The notes under the pieces: generated by a model
Databases searched by the model: none
What the model saw: the letters and a program-made list of their open reading frames with translations, nothing else
What the model was told of the DNA's origin: nothing
Program-made: the position numbers and the translations under genes
Shown here: piece after piece, positions 1-8,265 of the stretch
Layout of the letters: the number at the start of each line of letters is the position of its first letter
How positions within the stretch are numbered: position 1 is the first letter of the stretch
Source of the DNA: a bacterium
Lineage (GTDB): Bacteria; Desulfobacterota; GWC2-55-46; DRQE01
Assembly: GCA_027017505.1 (NCBI GenBank)
Contig: JALUQR010000093.1
Span: 1 to 31,468, forward strand
Length of the DNA: 31,468 bases
Direction of reading: 5' to 3'

Positions 1-96
1 GTAATGAAGGTGGAGCAGATAGTGGACCCGAAATTCTATCAGGAATTCTTCTCAAAGGTGGATAAATCAATCTTCCTTGGCAAAGAAAATATTTAA
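1..96 (+). CDS. 3' end of an unidentified gene (partial)
   Basis: An open frame runs in from the left edge and ends at TAA 94-96, giving about 31 residues that finish in FLGKENI. The rest of the gene lies outside the window. I do not recognise the fragment, and no motif is visible in it. It is the only + strand coding signal before position 14339 and converges with otsB, whose stop is 87 bases away. Codon use is similar to the neighbouring genes (AAG, ATA, GAA). The frame could be open by chance because it is so short, so confidence is moderate. Confidence 0.5.
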   Translation, partial: VMKVEQIVDPKFYQEFFSKVDKSIFLGKENI

Positions 97-122
97 ACAG
101 CTCTGAAAGCTCTTGCTCCATG

Positions 123-145
123 AAGGACTTTAAAGAAAAGTCCTT
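123..145. terminator. Hairpin between convergent genes, possible bidirectional terminator
   Basis: AAGGACTTT (123-131) and AAAGTCCTT (137-145) form a perfect 9-bp stem with a 5-base loop, between the end of the partial + strand gene and the end of otsB. The position fits a shared terminator. However, the stem is AT-rich and neither strand has a clear T run straight after it, so it may be a weak or Rho-assisted terminator or an mRNA-end stabiliser. Confidence 0.35.
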
Positions 146-182
146 TACCCACCCGGGCTTAAAAACATAAAGACAGGCAGAT

Positions 183-983
183 TCATTCCTCAAACTCTCT
201 TCTTTCTGCAATCTCCTTGAGATACCCCATGAGTTTTTTAACCTCTGCCTGGCTTTTAAGGTAAAAGTGTGCCACATCCTGCATCTTTCCAACAGATATG
301 GTTATTCCACCGTTGCCTATGGCCATGAAGGCGTCTATGTCTGTCACATCGTCTCCCACATAGAGGGGTATGGTGCCCTTAAGAAGGGGTCTTTCCATAA
401 GCCACCTTACCGCAGACCCCTTGTTCCATGTTGAAGGGGGTCTTACCTCAAGAACCTTCTTGCCCCCGGTAATCCTTATCTGTCCCCTATCCTCAAAGGG
501 CTTAAGGATTGCCCTTGCATCTTTAACGAGTCTTTCCGCCTCCCTTATGTCAACGAGTCTGTAGTGCAGGCTGAGGGTAAAGCCCTTGTCCTCCACTATC
601 GCACCCCTGTATCTTCCTGCAAGGGTCTTCATCTCCTCACAGAGTCTTTTAAGAAGTATCTTTACCGTGCCACCAAAGTCGTACACCATGGTGAACCACT
701 TTGAATATATCTCCATACCGTGGTTTCCAGCGTATATGATGTTTTCTATGTCCACGCGTTCCATCACATCCTTAAGGGTTCTTCCGCTTATAACCACGAT
801 CCTGTAAAAACGGGTGAGTATCTTGAGAAGCTCGTGTATATCGTAGCTCATGTAAGCCCTTTCAGGTCTTGCCACTATGGGTGTGAGTGTGCCATCGTAG
901 TCGAAAAACAGGGTGGGCTTTGTGTGAAGCCTTTCCCTGAAAAGCGAAAGGTTTTTGAAAAGATATCTGTCCTCTTTGTTCAT
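183..983 (-). CDS. otsB: Trehalose-6-phosphate phosphatase (HAD superfamily)
   Basis: Cytoplasmic enzyme that dephosphorylates trehalose 6-phosphate to trehalose, the second step of the OtsA/OtsB route. The 266-residue protein has HAD motif I DYDGTL at 28-33 (nucleophile D28, acid D30), motif II SGR at 66-68, the family's YAGNHG segment near 84-89, and motif IV GDDVTDIDAF in the C-terminal third. Length is normal for bacterial OtsB. It is the last gene of the long minus-strand run, and its ATG overlaps the otsA stop by 4 bases (980-983), so translation is probably coupled. If OtsA made another sugar phosphate, this enzyme would be the matching phosphatase, but trehalose is by far the likeliest product. 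Confidence 0.93.
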   Translation of the reverse strand: MNKEDRYLFKNLSLFRERLHTKPTLFFDYDGTLTPIVARPERAYMSYDIHELLKILTRFYRIVVISGRTLKDVMERVDIENIIYAGNHGMEIYSKWFTMVYDFGGTVKILLKRLCEEMKTLAGRYRGAIVEDKGFTLSLHYRLVDIREAERLVKDARAILKPFEDRGQIRITGGKKVLEVRPPSTWNKGSAVRWLMERPLLKGTIPLYVGDDVTDIDAFMAIGNGGITISVGKMQDVAHFYLKSQAEVKKLMGYLKEIAERREFEE

Positions 984-2383
984 CTAATGCTTCTTATCTC
1001 TCTGAGTATCCTGTTGACCCATCGGTAAATGTCATTCTTCTTTATATAACTGCGTGCCTTTTTCATGAGTCTGCGTTTTTCCGCCTCGTCAATCTCCAGG
1101 GCCATCTTTATGGTATCAGCGTAGTTTTCCGTTGCGTAGGGATTTATGGTTATAACCCCTGGCACATCCTCTGACACACCTGCAAATATGCTAACCAGTG
1201 CAACCCCGCCGAGGTCTGTGCGTGAGGCGATGTATTCTTTTGCAACAAGGTTCATACCATCGTATACACTGCTTATCATGAGAAGGTCTGCCCCCCTGTA
1301 AAGACCTGCAAGCTCCTGGTGGGTGAACTTCTTCTCTATGTACTCTATGGGACGCCAGTCTCCAGTGGCAAAACGGCTGTTTATGGAGTAGACCTTTCTT
1401 CTAACCCTCTCCATGTAGTCAAGGTATGTTTCTGAAACCCTTGTTGGCACTGCAATCTGTACAAAGCTGAACCTTCGTTTGAATTCCGGATACTTCTCAA
1501 AAAATAGCTCCAGTGCGGAAAGCCCCCTTATTATGCCCTTTGTGTAATCCAGTCTGTCAACGCTAAGCCCCATGAGTCTGCCATCGAGGTTTCTCTCTTT
1601 TTTAAATCTCTTAAGGAACCTTTCGGCCCTGCCTGTAAGTGCGGTCTCTTCAAACCATCTGTAGTCTATACTTATGGGGAATGCACTCACCCTTGTCTGT
1701 CCCTTCTTTGTGTGGACCACATTGCCCACTATTTTGGCCTCATCCTTCAGCTCCAGCTCAACGCATCTTAAGAAGTTGCGTGTGAATGCCTCTATCTGGA
1801 AACCCAGAAGGTCGTTTGCAAGAAGCCCCCTCAGGAGTTCTCTTCTGTGGGGGCATGCCCTGAAGACATCGTAAGGAGGCCATGGTATGTGCCAGAAAAG
1901 GGAGAGCTTAAGCCCAGGGTTTTTCTCCTTTATGTAGCCTGCACACAGTGCCAGATGGTAGTCCTGTAGCCACACAAAGGTCTTTCTGCCCTGTGCCTCC
2001 TCCACCACCGCATCTGCAAAGAGCTGGTTGACCTTTCTGTAACCCTCCCAGTATCTATCCCTGAGGTACACCCTGTCGAGGGTTATGTGACAGAGGGGCC
2101 AGAGAAAGCTGTTGGAATAGCCATCGTAGTAGTCCTCGAAGTCTCTGCCACTTACGGGCACAAGCTTCATTGTGTAGGATGGTGCCTCTGGTGGCACCTC
2201 AACCTTTATGCCCTTTCGTGCCCTCGTTGAGGCTATCCACACACCCCTTGCAGAGCACATCACAGGGTCAAGTGCGGAGACAAGCCCACCAACGGTCTTT
2301 TCCAGTCTGCCATCTCTTTTAATCGTATAGGGTTCCCTGTTTGAGACCACTATGAGAGAGGGAGCCTTCCTGGTGTATCTCAT
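980..2383 (-). CDS. otsA: Trehalose-6-phosphate synthase (GT20)
   Basis: Transfers glucose from an NDP-glucose to glucose 6-phosphate, giving trehalose 6-phosphate. The 467-residue protein shows the GT20 landmarks in order: SNREP at 14-18, the glycine loop VGGL at 31-34, WLQDYHL at 138-144, HIPWPP at 165-170, SVDRLDYTKG at 274-283 (Arg and Lys of the donor phosphate site), and YDGMNLVAKEY at 374-384 (donor ribose and base contacts). It lies directly downstream of the ABC ATPase with a 4-base ATGA overlap and overlaps otsB likewise. Some GT20 enzymes make glucosylglycerol phosphate instead. The otsB partner and the trehalose-type neighbourhood argue for trehalose 6-phosphate, but the acceptor cannot be proven from sequence. 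Confidence 0.92.
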   Translation of the reverse strand: MRYTRKAPSLIVVSNREPYTIKRDGRLEKTVGGLVSALDPVMCSARGVWIASTRARKGIKVEVPPEAPSYTMKLVPVSGRDFEDYYDGYSNSFLWPLCHITLDRVYLRDRYWEGYRKVNQLFADAVVEEAQGRKTFVWLQDYHLALCAGYIKEKNPGLKLSLFWHIPWPPYDVFRACPHRRELLRGLLANDLLGFQIEAFTRNFLRCVELELKDEAKIVGNVVHTKKGQTRVSAFPISIDYRWFEETALTGRAERFLKRFKKERNLDGRLMGLSVDRLDYTKGIIRGLSALELFFEKYPEFKRRFSFVQIAVPTRVSETYLDYMERVRRKVYSINSRFATGDWRPIEYIEKKFTHQELAGLYRGADLLMISSVYDGMNLVAKEYIASRTDLGGVALVSIFAGVSEDVPGVITINPYATENYADTIKMALEIDEAEKRRLMKKARSYIKKNDIYRWVNRILREIRSIR

Positions 2384-3441
2384 AGTCTCCTCTCTGTTTC
2401 AGGGTCAAAGAGGTGTATCCTTTCAGGGATGAATCTAAAGTATACCCTTCTGCCTGCCCCTATATCCTCAAGCTCTGTCCTTGCCATAAGCCTCAGACCA
2501 TTATACACAATCTCAACCAGTTGATACACCCCCAGGGGCTCTGCAACATCCACAATGCCAGATGCCATGGATGGGCCTGCATCAAAAGAGAGTTCCACAT
2601 CCTCGGCCCTTATGCCCACAAGTACATGCTCTTTAAGCTCTCTTTCCTCCTTAAGCTCAACCCTTATACCTCCTATATCCAGCACAGGTGGCCCTTTTGA
2701 AACCACCCTTGCGTCCATTATGTTCATCGGCGGGCTACCTATGAAACGGGCAACAAACAGGTTTGCAGGACTACGATACAGCTCCATTGCGGTGGCACAC
2801 TGCTGGATTACACCTGCCTGGAAGACCGCAACCCTGTCTGAAAGGCTCATGGCCTCTTCCTGGTCATGGGTTACATAGATGGTTGTTATGGAGAGCTCTC
2901 TGTGGAGTCTTTTAAGCTCTGTCCGCATGGTTATTCTAAGGCGTGCGTCAAGGTTGCTCAGGGGCTCATCCATGAGAAAGACCCTTGGCCTTCTCACTAT
3001 AGCCCTTGCAAGGGCCACCCTCTGGCGTTCCCCGCCTGAAAGCTGGGATGGCCTTTTCGAAAGATGCCCTTCAAGACCCACAAGAGAGGCAACCCTTCTT
3101 ACCTCTGTGTTCACCCTGTCACGGGGCTCCCTTCTAACACGCAGTGGAAAGGCAATGTTCTCAAACACACTCATGTGGGGATAAAGGGCGTAGCTCTGAA
3201 AGACCATTGCAACATCCCTCTCAGGAGGTGAAAGCTCTGTAACATCCTCACCATCGAAGTATATCCTTCCAGCGGTGGGCTCTTCAAGGCCTGCAACTAT
3301 GTTAAGAAGTGTGGACTTCCCGCATCCACTGGGTCCGAGAAAGGTAAAAAACTCTCCCTTCTCTATAACAAGGTCAACCCCTTTTATGACCTCGGTGCCA
3401 TTGAAACTCTTTCTTATACCGCTGAGTTCTACCCTGGTCAT
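2380..3441 (-). CDS. Sugar ABC importer ATPase (MalK/UgpC/SugC type)
   Basis: ATP-hydrolysing subunit of a CUT1-type carbohydrate importer, acting at the inner face of the cytoplasmic membrane. The 353-residue protein has Walker A GPSGCGKST at 36-44, Q-loop Gln82, signature LSGGERQ at 134-140, Walker B VFLMDEP at 154-160 and the switch His192. A C-terminal TOBE/OB-type regulatory region of about 110 residues follows, typical of MalK relatives. It follows two permease genes, overlapping the nearer by 4 bases (3438-3441), and precedes otsA with another 4-base overlap. This placement suggests a trehalose or related disaccharide substrate, which is inferred. ATPases of this family are sometimes shared by several importers. 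Confidence 0.93.
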   Translation of the reverse strand: MTRVELSGIRKSFNGTEVIKGVDLVIEKGEFFTFLGPSGCGKSTLLNIVAGLEEPTAGRIYFDGEDVTELSPPERDVAMVFQSYALYPHMSVFENIAFPLRVRREPRDRVNTEVRRVASLVGLEGHLSKRPSQLSGGERQRVALARAIVRRPRVFLMDEPLSNLDARLRITMRTELKRLHRELSITTIYVTHDQEEAMSLSDRVAVFQAGVIQQCATAMELYRSPANLFVARFIGSPPMNIMDARVVSKGPPVLDIGGIRVELKEERELKEHVLVGIRAEDVELSFDAGPSMASGIVDVAEPLGVYQLVEIVYNGLRLMARTELEDIGAGRRVYFRFIPERIHLFDPETERRL

Positions 3442-4262
3442 CTCTTTATGGCTCCTGCTGTAAGCCCCTCTACGATTCTTCGCTGAAACAGAAACACAAC
3501 AAGCACCACGGGCAAAGTTACCACAACAGAGGCTGATGCAATCTCTGCCCAGGGCATCTCGTGTACTCCTGGAAAGAGGGCTATCTCAACAGGCACGGTT
3601 CGTGCCCTCACCGTGGATGTAAAGGTAAGGGCAAAGAGAAACTCGTTCCAGGCAAATATGAACACCAGTATGGCTGTCGCAAAAAGCCCCGGGGCGGTTA
3701 CAGGTAGAAATATCTTATAAAATATCTGAAAATTACCGCACCCGTCAACCCGTGCTGAGAGATAGAGTTCTCTTGGTATGGAACGAAAGAAGTTTGTGAG
3801 TATCCATATGGTAAGTGGCAGGCTGAATGTGGTGTAGGTTATAACGAGGGCAAAGATGGTATCCCTCAGGCCAAGCTCTCTTATGATTATGTAAAGCGGG
3901 CTTACCGTGGATATGGGTGGAAACATGGACACTGTAAGAACAAACCCAAGGAATAACTGCCTGCCACGAAGCCTGAAAACCGCAAGTGCAAACCCGGCAA
4001 GTGAGCCTGCAAGAAGGGACAGAACGGTGGTAAGTGTTGCAACAACGATGCTGTTAAGAATGATTCTGCCGAAGGGCCTGTCAGAGAATACATTTATGTA
4101 GTTTTCAAGTGTGGGGTGTGCGGGCAGAATCGGTGGAATGGTTGCAAGCTCCACAGCTGGCTTGAAGGAGGTTATAACCTGCCACACAAACGGCGCTACA
4201 GACCATGTAACAACAGCCAGAAGCCCCAACAGGTTAAGGATACCTTTCACCTGCTTTTTCAT
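3438..4262 (-). CDS. Sugar ABC importer permease, MalG/SugB type
   Basis: Inner-membrane permease of the CUT1 importer, 274 residues with about six hydrophobic segments. The cytoplasmic EAA-type loop that docks the ATPase is at about 165-190, with ELYLSARVDGCG as its core. The C-terminus (EGLTAGAIKR) is a typical MalG-family ending. An upstream ATG at 4307 would add 15 residues lacking family similarity. I chose the ATG at 4262 because it overlaps the upstream permease stop by exactly 4 bases, as at the other junctions here, and gives a normal N-terminus with the first membrane helix starting near residue 8. It pairs with the permease at 4259-5098. Confidence 0.92.
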   Translation of the reverse strand: MKKQVKGILNLLGLLAVVTWSVAPFVWQVITSFKPAVELATIPPILPAHPTLENYINVFSDRPFGRIILNSIVVATLTTVLSLLAGSLAGFALAVFRLRGRQLFLGFVLTVSMFPPISTVSPLYIIIRELGLRDTIFALVITYTTFSLPLTIWILTNFFRSIPRELYLSARVDGCGNFQIFYKIFLPVTAPGLFATAILVFIFAWNEFLFALTFTSTVRARTVPVEIALFPGVHEMPWAEIASASVVVTLPVVLVVFLFQRRIVEGLTAGAIKR

Positions 4263-5098
4263 CTGCTCAACAGCCTCACATAGAACACACTTATGATACC
4301 CACGCACAGAAACACCACCATGGCTATGGCAGAGCCATAGCCAAACTGCAGGGTCTGAAAGAGCACCCTGTAGGCATATATGGAGAGTGTTTCCGTGGTG
4401 CTGGCAGGCCCACCACCTGTGAGCACATATATGGCATCGAACACACGAAAGGCATCTATGGTTCTGAAAAGAAGTGCAACAAGGATTACTGGCTTAAGTA
4501 ACGGTAGTGTTATCCTCCAGAATATGTAGAACCTGCCTGCACCATCCACCATGGCAGAGCTGTACAGCTCACGGGGGATTACCTGGAGTCCTGCCATAAA
4601 AAGAAGGGCAACAAAGGGTGTGGTCTTCCACACATCCATAATTATAGCCGCATTAAGTGCCCAGAATGGACTACCAAGCCAGTTTACATCCACACCGAGA
4701 AGGTAGTTTATAATGCCAAAATCTGTGTTGTACATCCATTCCCACATCCTTGCTGATACCACCGTTGGCAATGCCCATGGCAGAAGCACAAGTGCCCTTA
4801 CAACACCCCTTCCAGAAAATGCCCTCTGTAGCAAAAGGGCAATAAGCATGCCAAGCACAAGCTCAACACTTACAGAGACAACCGTAAAATACAGGGTGTT
4901 CCACAGTGCCCTCAGGAAGCGCTCATCCTGAAACAGAAACATGTAGTTTTCAAGCCCGCTGAACCTTGAGATGTTGAATATGAGGTTTCTTCTGTGCAGA
5001 CTCAGCCAGAACACATACACAAGGGGATACACCGTAACAAGAAGGAGTATGAGCCCTGCGGGAATGATAAACCCGTAGCCCTCTTTTTTGGGTTTCAT
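4259..5098 (-). CDS. Sugar ABC importer permease, MalF/SugA type
   Basis: Second inner-membrane permease of the importer, 279 residues. It begins with a short basic stretch and a first membrane helix at about 10-33, followed by five more hydrophobic segments. The EAA loop lies at about 176-202 (ELYSSAMVDGAGRF core). The segment GGGPASTTETLS at 228-239 is characteristic of SugA/ThuF-like permeases for trehalose and related disaccharides, rather than the larger enterobacterial MalF. It overlaps its neighbours on both sides by 4 bases (4259-4262 and 5095-5098), so binding protein, both permeases and ATPase are translated as a coupled string. Confidence 0.92.
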   Translation of the reverse strand: MKPKKEGYGFIIPAGLILLLVTVYPLVYVFWLSLHRRNLIFNISRFSGLENYMFLFQDERFLRALWNTLYFTVVSVSVELVLGMLIALLLQRAFSGRGVVRALVLLPWALPTVVSARMWEWMYNTDFGIINYLLGVDVNWLGSPFWALNAAIIMDVWKTTPFVALLFMAGLQVIPRELYSSAMVDGAGRFYIFWRITLPLLKPVILVALLFRTIDAFRVFDAIYVLTGGGPASTTETLSIYAYRVLFQTLQFGYGSAIAMVVFLCVGIISVFYVRLLSR

Positions 5099-6387
5099 CT
5101 TTCCTCCATCCTGAGTATGTGTTCCACCTGACGCTGTATGGACCTGAGTGCCCTCTCAGGGGTTTTGATGCCTGTTATAACCGCACTGAACTCGGGCTGT
5201 AGCACCTGGGTTATCATCATGTAGAAGGGACTTTCTGGCCTGGGCCTTGCGTGTTCGAACACATCATAGAGCCTTACAATAAAGGGCTGTGCCCTGATGA
5301 GCTCTTCGTCTCTGTAAAGGCTTCGTCTGGGTGGCTTGTAGCCCATCCTGATTGCCATCTCTTTCTGCACCTCGTAGGAGGTAAGGTATCTTACAAGTTT
5401 TTCTGCCTCCTCGGGATGTTTTGAGTATCTGTTCACCCCGAGTTGCCATCCACCGAGTGTTGCGTATGGTCTGTGCCCTTTGAAGGCAGGAAGCACGGTA
5501 ACACCCACTTTGCCCTTAACAGGTGAGCCCTCTTTTTCAAACAGGTTCCATGCATACGGCCAGTTGCGCATAAAGAGTGCCCTGCCTGAGCCGAATATGT
5601 GGCGTGTGGTCTCCTCAACAGCGGTTGTAACAAGGGGTGGGCTAACCCTGTAGGTGTGTATAAGGTCATACATGAACCTGAGTGCGTCTATGTTTTCCTC
5701 CTTGAGGGCGTTGAAACTGCCGTCCTCATCTATAAGGCCACCACCCCTGCTCCACATATACTCCATCACATTGCACACAAGCCCTTCGTACTGCTTTCCC
5801 TGCCAGATAAAGCCATATATGTCTTTTTCCCTCTCCATTATTGTCCTTGCGGTTGAAACAAGCTCCTGCCATGTGCGTGGTGGAGAGATGGAGTATTTAT
5901 CGAGAAGGTCCTTTCTGTAGTACAGAAGCCCTGCGTCTATGTACCACGGGATGGCATAGACACTGCCCCTGAAGGTAACAGCAGAGATGGGGCCTCTGAA
6001 GAAGTCCTTCCTCTCTTCTGGCGGGAATACATCATCCAGTGGCCGAAGCCAGCCTGCCCGTGCAAACTCCTTTACCCAGATAACATCCATTGAGAGCACA
6101 TCAAACTCTGCACTGCCTGCCTCAAGGTTTATCACATAGAACTGGTGCTGTTCATCCGTGGAGGCAGGAAGCACCTCGTCTTTAACCCTTATGCCAGGGT
6201 TCTGTGCCTCGAAGCGGGAGAGTATCTCTCTGAGGGCTTCTGGCCCGCCTGCAAGTTTGCCGTGTTTGAAGACAAGGGTTACAGGCCCCTGAGCCCGGTT
6301 CTGTTCTGCCCTGCAGGAAAAAAATAGAAGGGCAATGGCCAGTAGCAGGCCTGCGGTGAAAAGTCCTATTGAAGATTTACGGGGCAT
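5095..6387 (-). CDS. Sugar-binding lipoprotein of the ABC importer (family 1 solute-binding protein)
   Basis: Binds the sugar outside the inner membrane and delivers it to the permeases. The 430-residue protein has a basic start, a hydrophobic stretch at about 7-23 and a lipobox-like FFSC with the acylated Cys at 25, so it is probably a lipoprotein. The mature part has the family 1 fold pattern: an early RFEAQNPGIRV segment, FDVLSMDVIWVKEFARAGWL, and AIPWYIDAGLLYYRKDLL. Close relatives include trehalose/maltose-binding ThuE and MalE proteins. The gene starts 15 bases after treT ends, and its Shine-Dalgarno match is poor. The substrate is inferred from TreT, OtsA and OtsB around it; maltose, sucrose or palatinose are possible. 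Confidence 0.88.
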   Translation of the reverse strand: MPRKSSIGLFTAGLLLAIALLFFSCRAEQNRAQGPVTLVFKHGKLAGGPEALREILSRFEAQNPGIRVKDEVLPASTDEQHQFYVINLEAGSAEFDVLSMDVIWVKEFARAGWLRPLDDVFPPEERKDFFRGPISAVTFRGSVYAIPWYIDAGLLYYRKDLLDKYSISPPRTWQELVSTARTIMEREKDIYGFIWQGKQYEGLVCNVMEYMWSRGGGLIDEDGSFNALKEENIDALRFMYDLIHTYRVSPPLVTTAVEETTRHIFGSGRALFMRNWPYAWNLFEKEGSPVKGKVGVTVLPAFKGHRPYATLGGWQLGVNRYSKHPEEAEKLVRYLTSYEVQKEMAIRMGYKPPRRSLYRDEELIRAQPFIVRLYDVFEHARPRPESPFYMMITQVLQPEFSAVITGIKTPERALRSIQRQVEHILRMEER

Positions 6388-6402
6388 ATGTGGCCGGGCT
6401 TT

Positions 6403-7617
6403 TTAAATGTATATCACACTTGTGTCCCTGTTCTCCATGGCAATCCACAGGGACAGGTAGTTTTTTATGTGTCCTGTTATGAGGAAGTTTCTTCTTATGT
6501 GCTCCTTTCCTGCCTTGCCCATCCGTTCTGCAAGGGCTGGATTCTGCAGGAGCTGTCTTATCCTGAAGGCTGTCCCCTCTATGGAATGCACAAGATAGCC
6601 TGTAACCCCGTCTATAACCTGAAGGGGTATGCCACCCACATCACCTGCTATAACAGGCCTTTCCTTCCAGAGGGCCTCTGCAACCACAAGGCCGAATCCC
6701 TCCCTTGTGGACTTCTGCAGTACTATGGTCGCTCCCCTTTGAAGGGCGTTTATCTCCCTGTCGCTGAAGGGTGGTAGAAGAAGAATGTGTATATCAGGGT
6801 GTCCTTTGGCCTTCTCCCTTACCCGTGCAAGGACCCTTTCGCCTTCAGGGTCATCGGTTGCGGTGCCTCCTGCAAGAACCAGTCTGCAGTCGTGATACTT
6901 TCTTACAAGCAGAAAGGCATCTATAACACCCATGGGGTCTTTAAATGGGTCAAACCTTGATACCTGCAGTATCACGGGCTTATCCCTGGGTATGTTGAAC
7001 CTCTCGTAGACCTCTGTGACCTCCTCTTCTGTGAGCTCACGGTTTTTTTCACTCAGCGGGTCTATGGATGGAGGAATCATGAACTGGGGTATCCTCAGAG
7101 ACTGGGCAAACTTTGCTGCAGAGAATATGGCAGCATCGTAGTTTTCCACATGTTTTTTAAGTATATACCATGTTGCCCTGTCAGGGCTGGATATGTCTAT
7201 GTGGCATCGCCATATCCAGAGACCCTCTTTTTTTTTGTATATGAGCATTGCTGGCTGGGGGTCGTGTATGAAAACGCAGTCTGCAGAGAGGTCCATCTTC
7301 TGGGCATTTCGCTCGTTTATAACCTCGTAGGTCTCCCACATGCGCCGTGTTATCATAATGCCCTGTCCCTGGAGGCTGTTGTGAATCCTCTTTGTAACCT
7401 CAAAGAAGGGCTTTGTGCCCTTTATAACCTTCCACTCTGTCTTTATTCCCAGGGAATTGAACAGGGGGACCATTCTCTGCAGAAGTTCTGCAACCCCACC
7501 ACCCGTTGCGGTGGAGTTCACATGTATGAACTTCCTGCCCTCAAGCCTTCGTGCCATGGCCTCTATGAGTCTCAGTTCCCCTGGCTCTGCAATGTTACGG
7601 TAGTCATCAAGCGTCAT
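6403..7617 (-). CDS. treT: Trehalose synthase, NDP-glucose:glucose glycosyltransferase (GT4)
   Basis: TreT makes trehalose in one step from an NDP-glucose and free glucose, and the reaction is reversible. The 404-residue protein carries TreT/GT4 landmarks: HVNST at 32-36 followed by the glycine-rich loop GGG at 39-41, HDPQ at 118-121, QVSRFDPFKD at 218-227 and the donor-binding KSTREGFGLVVAEALW at 302-317. In Thermococcales, treT is known to lie within a trehalose/maltose ABC transporter cluster, and the same arrangement is seen here with the binding protein 15 bases downstream. Its ATG overlaps the stop of the DUF5752-like gene by 4 bases. Having TreT together with OtsA/OtsB gives two independent trehalose routes in one transcription unit. 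Confidence 0.87.
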   Translation of the reverse strand: MTLDDYRNIAEPGELRLIEAMARRLEGRKFIHVNSTATGGGVAELLQRMVPLFNSLGIKTEWKVIKGTKPFFEVTKRIHNSLQGQGIMITRRMWETYEVINERNAQKMDLSADCVFIHDPQPAMLIYKKKEGLWIWRCHIDISSPDRATWYILKKHVENYDAAIFSAAKFAQSLRIPQFMIPPSIDPLSEKNRELTEEEVTEVYERFNIPRDKPVILQVSRFDPFKDPMGVIDAFLLVRKYHDCRLVLAGGTATDDPEGERVLARVREKAKGHPDIHILLLPPFSDREINALQRGATIVLQKSTREGFGLVVAEALWKERPVIAGDVGGIPLQVIDGVTGYLVHSIEGTAFRIRQLLQNPALAERMGKAGKEHIRRNFLITGHIKNYLSLWIAMENRDTSVIYI

Positions 7618-8261
7618 TGCAGGCTTGCCTCCACAATCTCTATGAGTTTTCTTCTGAGCATCTCTGTGGTGTACATGTACGGGTCAAGGGAGCGTATCTT
7701 GAGTGCTATGTCCCTGCATAAGGCATCTCCACAGTCTTCGAAGAAACGGCTGAAGTCATCAAGCTCCTTGCCCAGCCTCAGGCGTGCCTCGTAGAAGTGA
7801 AAGTATATGCTCGAGGTGTGCACCTCCTTGAGTGCCCTGAGGAATTCCTCAAGATTGCCTGCGGTAAAACCAGTTTCCACAACCAGGGTTATACCCTCGT
7901 TGAAGAAGAATTCCTTGCCCTTTATGACGGGCCTCGGTGCAGGATACTCCTTCAGGTGTTCTGTTATTATGCGCAGTATCTCTCTTCTTATGTCCTCCAT
8001 GTTGGTGAACTCAAAGGGGTTAAGGTTTGCCAATCTTTCTGCAAGAATCTTATCCTCCAGTGCGTTCGCCACCCAGATGGCAAAGTCATTGGGATATTGG
8101 GGCAGTATTATGTGGGGCTTGAGAAAATACTGGTGCATGTGATGGAATATGGCAGCAGGGCTTACATTCCTCACAATCTCTGCGAACTCTATGAGGTCGC
8201 TTGCCTTTCTGCCCGTCATCCTTACAAGGGCTGTGCACTCGTAAAATCTGAAAGGCTCCAT
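7614..8261 (-). CDS. DUF5752-like protein of unknown function, coupled to treT
   Basis: A soluble 215-residue protein with no signal peptide or membrane segment. It begins FRFYECTALVRMTG, continues with an Asp/Glu-rich first half containing HHMHQYFL near 40-48, and has a second half with YFHFYEARLRLG near 153-164. This pattern matches what I recall of the DUF5752 family, which has no assigned activity. The paired His/Tyr/Phe-rich segments (FHHMHQYF, then YFHFYEAR) hint at an internal duplication or a bundle of aromatic helices. It precedes treT with a 4-base overlap and follows mscS by 4 bases. Its setting suggests a role in trehalose metabolism or its control, which is inference from position only. 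Confidence 0.75.
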   Translation of the reverse strand: MEPFRFYECTALVRMTGRKASDLIEFAEIVRNVSPAAIFHHMHQYFLKPHIILPQYPNDFAIWVANALEDKILAERLANLNPFEFTNMEDIRREILRIITEHLKEYPAPRPVIKGKEFFFNEGITLVVETGFTAGNLEEFLRALKEVHTSSIYFHFYEARLRLGKELDDFSRFFEDCGDALCRDIALKIRSLDPYMYTTEMLRRKLIEIVEASLQ

Positions 8262-8265
8262 TCTT

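Noticed and set aside
4263..4307. Longer permease start at 4307
   Set aside because: The ATG at 4262 gives the usual 4-base overlap and a typical MalG N-terminus; the extra 15 residues overlap the upstream permease.
7150..7794. A + strand open frame across treT and the DUF5752-like gene
   Set aside because: Both minus-strand proteins have clear family motifs here; the antisense product is Cys-, Tyr- and Leu-rich and matches nothing.
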